From an uncultured Erysipelotrichaceae bacterium (lineage in GTDB: Bacteria > Bacillota_I > Bacilli_A > RF39 > UBA660), in contig CACYWH010000003.1 in the NCBI GenBank assembly GCA_902778125.1, positions 1 through 54,616 on the forward strand: a stretch of 54,616 nt of DNA, written 5' to 3'. The notes below the pieces were generated by a model. The model was not told the origin of the DNA and ran no database searches. It saw only the letters and a program-made list of their open reading frames with translations. This document shows, one piece after another, positions 9,346-19,036 of the stretch; position 1 is the first letter of the stretch; every line of letters begins with the position of its first letter. The position numbers and the translations under genes are program-made.

Positions 9346-9359
9346 AAATATCCTTTTTT
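9339..9359 (+). terminator. greA terminator
   Basis: Stem AGGATA / TATCCT with a GAAA tetraloop, then Ts. The greA stop codon lies inside the hairpin. Confidence 0.75.
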
Positions 9360-9382
9360 GTGTTTATATAAAGGGAGGAAAT

Positions 9383-10627
9383 ATGAAAAAAAGTTACACA
9401 TTAAAATTAGAGGGAAAAGAATGGAAAGATTGTTTAAAAGAAGCATTCAATAAAAAGAAAAAAGATATTAATATGGATGGATTTAGAAAAGGTCAAGTTC
9501 CATATGATGTATATGTTAAAAAAGTTGGAATTGAGACATTATATATGGATGCAGTTGATATGGCTGTAGACACTTTATATGCTAAACTATTAAGTGATAA
9601 AGAAACAATTACTCCAGCAGCAACTCCATCAATTGATTTAAAAGCTGTTACTGATGAATATGTTGAAATAGAATTCACTTTAGTATCTAGTCCAGAAGTA
9701 AAACTTGGTAAATATAAAAAATTAGGTGTTAAAAAAGAAAAAGTAGAAGTTACAGAAGAAGAAATTGAACATGAACTAGGACACTTAAAAGAACAATTTG
9801 TAGAAGTAAAATCAAAAGACAATGATGAAGCAATTAAAGAAGGCGATGTTGCTGTTATCGATTTCGAAGGTTTCTTAAATGGTGTTGCTTTTAAGGGTGG
9901 AAAAGGTGAGAATTATTCATTAACTATTGGTTCTCATACATTTATTCCTGGATTTGAAGAAGCATTAGTTGGTCTTAAAAAAGGTGACAAAAAAGATATT
10001 AATGTTACTTTCCCAGAAAACTATAATTCTGAAGAATTAAAAGGAAAACCAGTTGTATTTAAAATTAAAGTTAATGATGTTAAAGAAAGAATTTTTCCAG
10101 AATTTAATAAAGAATTCTTTGAAGATTTAAATGTAGGTGGAGTAAATAGCCTAGATGATTTAAAGAATTATATTAAAGAAAATAAGAAAGCTGAACGTGA
10201 ACATCAATTAGAAGATGATTATTTATTTAAATGTTTAGATAAAGTAGTAGAATCTGCTAAATTCGAAATTCCTGAAGAAATGACTGAAGATGAAGTTAAT
10301 AGATTAGTTCGTGAATTCTCTGAAAAATTACAATATCAAGGATTAAAATTAGAAGATTATTTAAAATTTGCTAATACTAATTTAGAAGAATTTAAAGGTA
10401 CACTAAAAGATGAAGCAAATAAGAGAGTAGGATATAGACTTGTTATGGATGCTATTGTTAGTGCTGAAAAATTAGAAGTTAGTGATGATGAATTAGAAAA
10501 AGGCCTTGATGAAGCAAGTAAACAATATGGAATGAAGAGAGAGGATTTTGAAAAAGAAATCGGATCTAAAGAATTATTCAAATATGATATGTTAATGAAA
10601 AAAGCAATGAAAGTTGTTACAGAATAA
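9383..10627 (+). CDS. tig: trigger factor (ribosome-associated chaperone)
   Basis: Trigger factor binds the ribosome exit tunnel and assists folding of nascent chains. In this 414-residue protein the N-terminal ribosome-binding domain has the signature GFRKGQVP. The central FKBP-type prolyl isomerase domain (about 150-235) has FEGFLNGVAFKGGKGENYSL and IPGFEEALVGLKKG. The remainder is the helical C-terminal chaperone domain. Length is slightly below the usual 425-430. A strong AAGGGAGG RBS is present. Confidence 0.96.
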   Translation: MKKSYTLKLEGKEWKDCLKEAFNKKKKDINMDGFRKGQVPYDVYVKKVGIETLYMDAVDMAVDTLYAKLLSDKETITPAATPSIDLKAVTDEYVEIEFTLVSSPEVKLGKYKKLGVKKEKVEVTEEEIEHELGHLKEQFVEVKSKDNDEAIKEGDVAVIDFEGFLNGVAFKGGKGENYSLTIGSHTFIPGFEEALVGLKKGDKKDINVTFPENYNSEELKGKPVVFKIKVNDVKERIFPEFNKEFFEDLNVGGVNSLDDLKNYIKENKKAEREHQLEDDYLFKCLDKVVESAKFEIPEEMTEDEVNRLVREFSEKLQYQGLKLEDYLKFANTNLEEFKGTLKDEANKRVGYRLVMDAIVSAEKLEVSDDELEKGLDEASKQYGMKREDFEKEIGSKELFKYDMLMKKAMKVVTE

Positions 10628-10632
10628 TTAAT

Positions 10633-10658
10633 AAACTAGTATTTAAATACTAGTTTTT
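10633..10658 (+). terminator. tig terminator, 24-base perfect palindrome
   Basis: AAACTAGTATTT directly abuts AAATACTAGTTT, followed by Ts. The same stem core recurs at 11836-11871. Confidence 0.75.
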
Positions 10659-10705
10659 ATATTAAAAATAATATATAATTGAAATTGAAAATAGAAGGAG
10701 GAAAA

Positions 10706-11836
10706 ATGAAAAAAATAGGACAATCTTTTGGAGGAATTGTTGGGGGATTAATTTTTATAGTTATTGCAGTAATTCTATTATGGTGGAATGAAGGAAACAA
10801 TGTAAGAAATCTGAAGACAACATCTGAAATGTCAAAAACATACATTGATATAAGCAGTGATTCTATCAATCCAAATAATGAAGGTAAATTAGTTGCTACT
10901 TATGGCAAATTACTAAATGAGGAAGAATTATTTGATACTGTATTTGACGTAAAAGTTGTAACCCCATTATTAAAAAGAATTGTAGAAGTTTATCAATGGA
11001 AAGAAGAAAGCGAAACGGATGAAGATGGTGAAACATACAATTACACGAAAGTTTGGAGTTCAGAATTGATTGATTCAGGTTCTTTCCATGAATCAAATCA
11101 TATTAATCCTACTACTAAACCTTATCAAGATGAAGAATTTACCTCTACTAATGTGAAAGTTGGAGCATTTAATTTAAGTGTAGATCAAATAAAATCACTT
11201 AGTACTAAAGGCACTGTTTCAGAATTTAATCAAGAAAAAATTTCAGAATTGGACTATACAATATATGGTAGTTATTTAACAAATTCTGCTAATCTAAATA
11301 GTCCACAAATTGGTGATGTGAGAATTTCATTTGAATATAATAATTCAACAGATGTTAGTATTCTTGCCGTTCAAACTGGTAATACTTTTACTGACTTTGT
11401 ATCTTCAAGTGAAAAAAGAATTAATAGAGTAATGGACGGAGTTCATTCTGGTGCTGAAATGATTGATGTAATTAAAACTGAAAACAGGATGTTAAAGTGG
11501 ATGCTTAGAATAGTTGGTATTATATTATGTATTGGAGGCTTTTCTGTAATATTAAAACCAATTAGCACAATTACAGGATTTATACCAATTGTTGGCAATG
11601 CAGTTGGAGCAGTAGTGTTCGTGGTGTCTCTTTTATGTGGACTAGCGCTTTCACTTATTGTTATAGCCATTGCATGGATAAGATTTAGACCATTACTTGG
11701 AATTGGATTGTTGGTGGTAGCCTTAATACTTGTATTCTTATTAGTAACAAAATTAAAGAAAAAGAACCAATCAGCTATGATAAATAATGAATCTATATCA
11801 CAAAATGATAATATAAATAGTAATCAAAATATGTAA
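10706..11836 (+). CDS. TMEM43 family membrane protein
   Basis: This 376-residue membrane protein has an N-terminal helix (about 9-26) ending in LLWWNEGNNVR, a long extracytoplasmic-type region (30-255), and three closely spaced C-terminal helices (about 265-360) containing GFIPIVGNAVG and IAWIRFRPLLGIGLL. This is the layout of TMEM43/LUMA (DUF1625) proteins, whose bacterial role is unknown. ATG at 10706 follows GAAGGAGG. It lies alone between two matching palindromic terminators, and codon use resembles the neighbours. Confidence 0.8.
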   Translation: MKKIGQSFGGIVGGLIFIVIAVILLWWNEGNNVRNLKTTSEMSKTYIDISSDSINPNNEGKLVATYGKLLNEEELFDTVFDVKVVTPLLKRIVEVYQWKEESETDEDGETYNYTKVWSSELIDSGSFHESNHINPTTKPYQDEEFTSTNVKVGAFNLSVDQIKSLSTKGTVSEFNQEKISELDYTIYGSYLTNSANLNSPQIGDVRISFEYNNSTDVSILAVQTGNTFTDFVSSSEKRINRVMDGVHSGAEMIDVIKTENRMLKWMLRIVGIILCIGGFSVILKPISTITGFIPIVGNAVGAVVFVVSLLCGLALSLIVIAIAWIRFRPLLGIGLLVVALILVFLLVTKLKKKNQSAMINNESISQNDNINSNQNM

Positions 11837-11871
11837 AAAAGACTAGTATTTAATTAAATACTAGTCTTTTT
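11836..11871. terminator. bidirectional terminator, 36-base perfect palindrome
   Basis: AAAAAGACTAGTATTTAA is followed directly by its exact reverse complement. It separates the convergent TMEM43-like gene and tex. Confidence 0.85.
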
Positions 11872-11876
11872 AATAA

Positions 11877-14021
11877 TTAATTATTTGGATTCATAAGAGA
11901 AAGTGAAACTTTTTCTTTTTCCTTATTTATATCTATTACATAACATTTAACTATATCTCCAACACTTAATACTTCACTTGGATGTTTAATATATTTATTA
12001 GTTATTTTAGAAATATGTACTAAAGCATCATTATGAAGTCCAATGTCTATAAATGCACCAAAATCCACAACATTACGAACTGTTCCTTCAAGTTCCATTC
12101 CTAATTTTAAATTATCAATAGTTAATATATCGCTTTTTAAAAGAGGCATTTCATAATTATCTCTGTAATCTCTATTAGGCGCTTTTAAGGATTCAATGAT
12201 ATCAGTTAGAGTATACATATCAATATCTAATTCATGAGAAATAGAAGGTATATCTATTTCATTAAGTTTGCTTATTAGTTCCTTTGAACCCAAATCTTTA
12301 GTTGAAAATCCTAAATGATCAAGTAGTTTTAATGTTTTATCATAGCTTTCAGTATGAATGTTAGTCACATCTAATGGATTAGTACCATCAATTACACGCA
12401 TAAATCCAATTGCCTGTTCATAAACCTTATCATTTAATAATTTCTTCTTTTTTATTTCTTCTCTTGATTTGATTTTTCCATTTTCCTCTCTATATTTAAT
12501 AATCTTATCTATTGCACTTTTAGTAAGACCAGAAATATATTTTAAAATAGAAGGGGAAGCAGTATTTATATTAACACCGACATTATTTACACATTTAGTA
12601 ACTGTAAAATCTAAACTTTCAGATAACTTTTTCTGAGAAACATCATGCTGATATTGACCAACACCAATAGATTTAGGATCAATTTTAACAAGCTCATTTA
12701 AAGGATCTTGTAAACGTCTTGCTATTGAAATGGCACTTCTTTTTTCTACAGTTAAATCTGGGAATTCACTAATTGCAAGCGGACTTGCTGAATATACAGA
12801 TGCTCCAGCTTCAGATACTATTGCATATTTACATGTTTTAATATCTTGTAATGTTTCGCTTACTAATTTTTCACTTTCACGAGAAGCTGTTCCATTTCCA
12901 ATAGAAATTAATTCTATATTATATTTGCTAATTAAATCCTTTAACACTTTTTTAGATTGCTCCCATTCATTTTTAGGTTCATGTGGGTATATTACTGAAA
13001 TATTTAATACTTTTGATGTAGGATCTATTACCGCAAGTTTACAACCAGTTCTAAAAGCAGGGTCAAATCCTAAAACAGTTTTATCTTTCATAGGTGGTAT
13101 CAATAAAAGGTTTTCTAAATTTTCTTTAAATACTTCTATAGACTCATCTTCGCTCTTTAAAGTAAGTTCACTTCTTATTTCACGTTCCATAGAAGGACCA
13201 ATTAATCTTTTATAACTATCACTTATAGCATCTATAATATATTCATTACATGGACTTTCTTTTTTAATAAGTTTACTTTTTAAATAATTTTCAATATCTA
13301 AAGTATTTACATCAATAGATACATTTAATACTTTTTCATTTTCACCTCTATTAATAGCTAATACTCTATGAGGTTTAATATATTTTACACTTTCATTAAA
13401 ATCATAATACATTTCATATGTTTTATTTTCATCATTAGCATTTTTCTTTAATTTAGAAGTTATTATTCCATTTTTATAAAAATAACTTCTAATCCATTTT
13501 CTAAAGTACGCATTATCACTTATCCATTCAGCAATAATGTACTTAGCACCAGTAATAGCATCTTCACGAGTTTTTACATTATCATTTAAAAACTTATCAA
13601 TAGCTTCATTACTTAAATTAGTAGGTTCACTCATTATTATTTTAGCAAGCCCTTCAAGTCCATTCTTAATAGCTTCAGTTGCTTTTGTTTTCTTTTTTTC
13701 TTTAAATGGAGCATAAATATCTTCAACTTCAACTAATTTTTGAGCGTTCATTACGTTTGATTTTATTTCATCAGTAAGAAGTCCTTTTTCATCAATTAAT
13801 CTTATTACATCTTCTTTTCTTTTGAGAAGATTAACTTGATATTCATATACCTCATTAATTTTTCTAATCTGTTCTTCATCAAGAGCGCCAGTTGCTTCTT
13901 TTCTATATCTTGCTATGAAAGGAATTGTGTTTCCATCTTCAAGAAGCTTTAGAACAGTCTTTGCTTGTTCACTCTTAATGTTTAATTCTTCACTTATTTC
14001 GTTAATTATATTTTCATTCAT
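11877..14021 (-). CDS. tex: Tex family S1 RNA-binding protein
   Basis: This 714-residue Tex/YhgF protein is a nucleic acid-binding factor linked to transcription and RNA turnover. Domains in order are a helical Tex_N region beginning with the helix-turn-helix NIKSEQAKTVLKLLEDGNT and IPFIARYRKEATGALDE, a YqgF-like RNase H fold (about 320-450, VLGFDPAFRTGCKLAV), helix-hairpin-helix repeats (ISIARRLQDPLNELVKIDPK onward), and an S1 domain at the end (LELEGTVRNVVDFGAF-type). Length is normal. It is transcribed alone from upstream of 14021. Confidence 0.95.
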   Translation of the reverse strand: MNENIINEISEELNIKSEQAKTVLKLLEDGNTIPFIARYRKEATGALDEEQIRKINEVYEYQVNLLKRKEDVIRLIDEKGLLTDEIKSNVMNAQKLVEVEDIYAPFKEKKKTKATEAIKNGLEGLAKIIMSEPTNLSNEAIDKFLNDNVKTREDAITGAKYIIAEWISDNAYFRKWIRSYFYKNGIITSKLKKNANDENKTYEMYYDFNESVKYIKPHRVLAINRGENEKVLNVSIDVNTLDIENYLKSKLIKKESPCNEYIIDAISDSYKRLIGPSMEREIRSELTLKSEDESIEVFKENLENLLLIPPMKDKTVLGFDPAFRTGCKLAVIDPTSKVLNISVIYPHEPKNEWEQSKKVLKDLISKYNIELISIGNGTASRESEKLVSETLQDIKTCKYAIVSEAGASVYSASPLAISEFPDLTVEKRSAISIARRLQDPLNELVKIDPKSIGVGQYQHDVSQKKLSESLDFTVTKCVNNVGVNINTASPSILKYISGLTKSAIDKIIKYREENGKIKSREEIKKKKLLNDKVYEQAIGFMRVIDGTNPLDVTNIHTESYDKTLKLLDHLGFSTKDLGSKELISKLNEIDIPSISHELDIDMYTLTDIIESLKAPNRDYRDNYEMPLLKSDILTIDNLKLGMELEGTVRNVVDFGAFIDIGLHNDALVHISKITNKYIKHPSEVLSVGDIVKCYVIDINKEKEKVSLSLMNPNN

Positions 14022-14102
14022 TTTTAAACTCCTAACATTAATATTCTATCAAATTTTCATATTTCAACCAATAGTTAGGCACTTTATTTTACATGATTTT
14101 TC

Positions 14103-14131
14103 TTGACTTATTATCAATAATAGAGTATTAT
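14103..14131 (+). promoter_or_regulatory. tRNA-Ser promoter
   Basis: TTGACT (14103-14108), 17 bases, TATTAT (14126-14131), 13 bases before the mature tRNA 5' end. Confidence 0.8.
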
Positions 14132-14144
14132 TTATATATGCCGT

Positions 14145-14235
14145 GGAGACATACTCAAGAGGCTGAAGAGGCGCCCCTGCTAAGGGTGTAGGTCGGGAAA
14201 CTGGCGCGAGAGTTCAAATCTCTCTGTCTCCGCCA
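14145..14235 (+). tRNA. tRNA-Ser (anticodon GCT)
   Basis: A 91-base class II tRNA with acceptor GGAGACA pairing TGTCTCC, anticodon stem CGCCC/GGGTG with loop CTGCTAA (anticodon GCT), a long variable arm, T loop TTCAAAT and encoded CCA. It reads AGC/AGU serine codons. Confidence 0.95.
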
Positions 14236-14245
14236 TTAAGTAAAT

Positions 14246-14269
14246 AACTCAAGATTTCTTGAGTTTTTT
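14246..14269 (+). terminator. tRNA-Ser terminator
   Basis: Stem AACTCAAGA / TCTTGAGTT with a TT loop, then Ts. Confidence 0.85.
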
Positions 14270-14289
14270 ATTGTTTTATACTAAAAAAC

Positions 14290-14318
14290 TTGCATTATTT
14301 GTCGAATTTTGTTATTCT
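14290..14318 (+). promoter_or_regulatory. promoter of the 79-residue membrane protein gene
   Basis: TTGCAT (14290-14295), 17 bases, TATTCT (14313-14318). Confidence 0.6.
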
Positions 14319-14353
14319 TATGTTAAGAAGATAGATGTGAGGATGTGTAATAT

Positions 14354-14593
14354 ATGAATGAAAATACATTTATGGAAACTACAGCTATAATAGATTTAGA
14401 TGAGCAATTAAAAAAAGAACAAGAATTATTAAATACAATTAGAATGGAACCAATTATTGAAAAAACAGTTATGGAAGAAGAACCTATGGTTACTAAGAAG
14501 AAGAAAATGATTAGATTTGCTGATTATGTACTTATGACATTAATTGTTCTATTGAGTGTTGCATTTGTAATGGTAGTTTTAAAAGTAAAATAA
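14354..14593 (+). CDS. small single-pass membrane protein, unknown function
   Basis: This 79-residue protein has an acidic, Glu-rich N-terminus (1-45), a basic patch TKKKKMIRFADY (48-59) and one hydrophobic helix at the end (about 60-77). The charge pattern suggests a tail-anchored topology with the N-terminus in the cytoplasm. No family is recognised. It is a single-gene unit with its own promoter and terminator. The GATGTG before the ATG is only a weak RBS. Confidence 0.7.
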   Translation: MNENTFMETTAIIDLDEQLKKEQELLNTIRMEPIIEKTVMEEEPMVTKKKKMIRFADYVLMTLIVLLSVAFVMVVLKVK

Positions 14594-14615
14594 ACAAGAC
14601 TTAATGTCTTGTTTT
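14592..14615 (+). terminator. terminator
   Basis: Stem AAACAAGAC / GTCTTGTTT with loop TTAAT, ending the small membrane protein gene. Confidence 0.8.
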
Positions 14616-14660
14616 CATTTATAAAATATTATATAATCTTAAACGTGAAAGAGGTGTATT

Positions 14661-16301
14661 ATGACTAATAAAGATTTAGCAGAATTAATATTTCCAAATA
14701 TAGATAAAACAGTAGAAGATTATGAAAAAATGTATCCAGAAAGAGGAAATGTAGTAGTAACTAGAATAGCGCCATCTCCAACCGGATATATGCATATAGG
14801 TGGTATTTATCAATCAATAGTTGATTACATTATTGCTAAAAGAAATAATGGTGTATTCATGTTAAGAATTGAAGATACCGATCAAAAAAGAGAAGTAAAA
14901 GAAGCTGTTGAATTAATTCATGATGCATTAAACACTTATGGATTAATACCCGATGAGTATGAGGAAGATGGTAAAGTAGTTGGTAATTATGGACCATATG
15001 TTCAAAGTGAAAGAAAAGAAATATATCAAGCATTTATTAAACATTTAATTGAGATAGGAAGAGCATATCCATGTTTCTGTACTAAAGAGGATTTAGATGA
15101 ATTAAGAGTGATGCAAGATCATAAAAAACAAAGAACTGGATATTATGGTAAATATGCCAAATGTAGAAATTTAACTGTTGATGAGATGATAAATAATATT
15201 AAAGAAGGTAAACCTTATGTTATCAGATTTAAATCTATGGGAGATTTTGAACATAAATTTAAATTCCATGATGAAGTTAAAGGAGATTTAGAACTTTCTG
15301 AAAATGATGAAGACTTTGTTATTATGAAAAGTGATAATGGTCTTCCAACATATCATTTTGCTCATTTAGTTGATGATCATTTAATGAGAACAACTTATGT
15401 TGTTCGTGGTGAAGAATGGTTAAGTAGTGCGCCTAAACATGTAGAATTGTTTCAAGCATTTAATTTTGAATTACCTAAATATGTACATACACCTTTAATC
15501 ATCAAAAAGGAAGGAAATAGCATTAGAAAAATTAGTAAGAGAAAAGATCCTGAAGCAACTATGAGTTATTATAGTGAACATGGATATCCAAAAGAAGCAG
15601 TTATTGAATCTTTAATGACTATAATAAATTCAAACTATGAAGAATGGCATACAGAAAATCCAGATAAGACTTTCCTAGATTTTGATTATAATCCTACTAA
15701 AATGTCAGCTGGTGGAGCATATTATGATTTAGAAAAATTAAATAGTCTATCTAAAGATATTATTTCTAAGAAAAAAGCACATGATGTATATTTAGAATCA
15801 TACGAATGGGCTAAAAAATATAATCTTAAATTAGCTGAATTAATAGATAATAATCCAAGTTACTATGAAAGCATACTAAATATTGAAAGGGAACAAGAAA
15901 AGCCTCGTAAAGATATAGCATATTATGCTATGATTGAAGATTTAATTTGGTATATGTTTAATAGTGAATTTGATAATAGAGAAAAAACATATGAATGGAA
16001 AAATGTAACTGATATAGGTGAAATTAAAAATATTTTGCATACTTATATAGAAAAATATTATGATGCAAATGATGATAAAGATACTTGGTTTAATAAGGTA
16101 AAAGAGTTGTGTGACGAATTAGGTTATGCATCTAATATTAAAGAATACAAACAAAATCCTGATAAATATAAAGGAAATGTAGCTGATATTAGTACTGTTA
16201 TAAGAGTCGCTGTTACAACAAAATCTAACACGCCTGATTTATATGAAATACTAAAATTACTTGGAAAAGATGAAATATTAAGAAGAATTGAAATATTATA
16301 A
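14661..16301 (+). CDS. gltX: glutamate--tRNA ligase
   Basis: This class I synthetase charges tRNA-Glu, and possibly tRNA-Gln if GatCAB is present. The 546-residue protein has the nucleotide motif APSPTGYMHIGG (HIGH-type, about 45-48), RIEDTDQKR in the tRNA acceptor-binding fold, VVRGEEW near 248-253, and KISKR (290-294) as the KMSKS loop. Family members are usually 480-510 residues; the extra length lies in the C-terminal anticodon-binding region. RBS AGAGGTG precedes the ATG. Whether it is discriminating cannot be decided here. Confidence 0.93.
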   Translation: MTNKDLAELIFPNIDKTVEDYEKMYPERGNVVVTRIAPSPTGYMHIGGIYQSIVDYIIAKRNNGVFMLRIEDTDQKREVKEAVELIHDALNTYGLIPDEYEEDGKVVGNYGPYVQSERKEIYQAFIKHLIEIGRAYPCFCTKEDLDELRVMQDHKKQRTGYYGKYAKCRNLTVDEMINNIKEGKPYVIRFKSMGDFEHKFKFHDEVKGDLELSENDEDFVIMKSDNGLPTYHFAHLVDDHLMRTTYVVRGEEWLSSAPKHVELFQAFNFELPKYVHTPLIIKKEGNSIRKISKRKDPEATMSYYSEHGYPKEAVIESLMTIINSNYEEWHTENPDKTFLDFDYNPTKMSAGGAYYDLEKLNSLSKDIISKKKAHDVYLESYEWAKKYNLKLAELIDNNPSYYESILNIEREQEKPRKDIAYYAMIEDLIWYMFNSEFDNREKTYEWKNVTDIGEIKNILHTYIEKYYDANDDKDTWFNKVKELCDELGYASNIKEYKQNPDKYKGNVADISTVIRVAVTTKSNTPDLYEILKLLGKDEILRRIEIL

Positions 16302-16330
16302 AAGTGTTTGTTTTAAATAAACACTTTTTT
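16301..16330 (+). terminator. gltX terminator
   Basis: Stem AAAGTGTTT / AAACACTTT, then Ts. Confidence 0.85.
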
Positions 16331-16364
16331 TAAATTAAGTATTGAGTCATAAAATCAATGTTTA

Positions 16365-16393
16365 TTGACAAAATTACGATAATGTATTATATT
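16365..16393 (+). promoter_or_regulatory. tRNA-Trp promoter
   Basis: TTGACA (16365-16370), 17 bases, TATATT (16388-16393). Confidence 0.8.
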
Positions 16394-16404
16394 ATTTATG
16401 GCAT

Positions 16405-16479
16405 AGGGGTATGGTGTCAATGGTAGCATGCCGGTCTCCAAAACCGTTTGTGTGGGTTCGAATCCTACTACCCCTGCCA
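16405..16479 (+). tRNA. tRNA-Trp (anticodon CCA)
   Basis: A 75-base tRNA with acceptor AGGGGTA pairing TACCCCT, anticodon loop CTCCAAA (anticodon CCA), T loop TTCGAAT and encoded CCA. The accessory region begins just downstream. Confidence 0.96.
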
Positions 16480-16526
16480 ATATGATAGGAAGCTCGAACT
16501 TTTTTGTTTCGAGAGTAATAAATTGC

Positions 16527-16551
16527 TAACTAGAAATAGTTAGTTTTTTTG
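16527..16551 (+). terminator. tRNA-Trp terminator
   Basis: CTAACTA / TAGTTAG with a GAAA tetraloop, then seven Ts. A second weaker hairpin CTCGAA / TTCGAG lies just upstream near 16494. Confidence 0.8.
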
Positions 16552-16580
16552 TACTTTTGAAGAAAGTGAGGGTGATTATT

Positions 16581-16865
16581 ATGTATGAAAATATAACTAA
16601 AACTTTACAAATAAGTAAAGAATTAAATAATAAGATTGGTTTTATATGCCGGTTTGCTTGTGTTAAGTATGAATTAATACCAGGTAATATTATATCGGTT
16701 AATAATACTAATATTTGCTATGTAAGACCGCATATATTAAAAGTTAAAGGAAATGATTATCTTATATTTGAAAACTCTGATATAGTCTTTAAAAATGGTT
16801 ATAAAGAGAAAATAAGACTAATAGACCTAGAAACTGAACTAAAAAGCATTGACAACTCAAAATAA
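16581..16865 (+). CDS. hypothetical protein, accessory
   Basis: This 94-residue protein has no recognised family. It starts at ATG 16581 after GAGGGTGA; an in-frame TTG at 16557 lacks a site. It has two cysteines near IGFICRFACVKY and a strand-rich second half ending in an acidic helix, with no membrane segment. It is the first gene after tRNA-Trp and precedes the recombinase leader, so it is probably part of the mobile element. Confidence 0.6.
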   Translation: MYENITKTLQISKELNNKIGFICRFACVKYELIPGNIISVNNTNICYVRPHILKVKGNDYLIFENSDIVFKNGYKEKIRLIDLETELKSIDNSK

Positions 16866-16922
16866 ATGTTTATAATAAAGAATCAATAAAAGAAGAAGTA
16901 TCTTCGGAATTGGAGGTACATC

Positions 16923-17000
16923 ATGATTAAGCTGAAGAATCAGTTATTTAAAAATATTTATATAAGCGTTTTAAGAGGAGTTAATGCCCTATGTCAGTAG
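16923..17000 (+). CDS. 25-residue leader peptide before the recombinase
   Basis: A short ORF, beginning MIKLKNQLFKN and ending GVNALCQ, has a good GGAGGT RBS seven bases before its ATG. Its last codons enter the 5' arm and loop of the hairpin at 16973-17019, the layout of a translational attenuator. It may instead be an unexpressed chance ORF. Confidence 0.5.
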   Translation: MIKLKNQLFKNIYISVLRGVNALCQ

Positions 17001-17019
17001 GATGTTGACCCCTCTTTTT
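16973..17019 (+). terminator. attenuator-like terminator before the recombinase
   Basis: AAGAGGAGTTAA (16973-16984) pairs with TTGACCCCTCTT (17005-17016), with one mismatch and one wobble. An inner CCTA/TAGG stem closes the loop, and Ts follow. It sits between the leader peptide and the recombinase RBS AAAGGAGAGG. Confidence 0.65.
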
Positions 17020-17021
17020 AA

Positions 17022-18920
<1,899 letters not shown>

Positions 18921-18927
18921 TCGAAGG

Positions 18928-18996
18928 CTCTAAGAAATTAGCCCACGGACTAATTGTATGCTCTGCGTACAATTATCCTAGGGGGTTAGAGTTTTT
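18928..18996 (+). other. structured intergenic element, candidate oriT and terminator
   Basis: An outer stem CTCTAA (18928-18933) / TTAGAG (18986-18991) with trailing Ts encloses two alternative hairpins: ATTAG/CTAAT around 18937-18954 and a 10-bp stem AATTGTATGC/GCGTACAATT (18952-18974). A CCTAGG palindrome follows. MobV relaxases commonly act on an inverted repeat just upstream of their own gene, so this may be the transfer origin, combined with a terminator for the recombinase. The nick site is not identified. Confidence 0.5.
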
Positions 18997-19036
18997 GACA
19001 ATAATAAATTATTCAAAAAAAGAGAGGGGATTTTAT

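Noticed and set aside
12730-13215. Plus-strand ORF inside tex
   Set aside because: Opposite-strand shadow of a well-conserved gene; no RBS and no domain.
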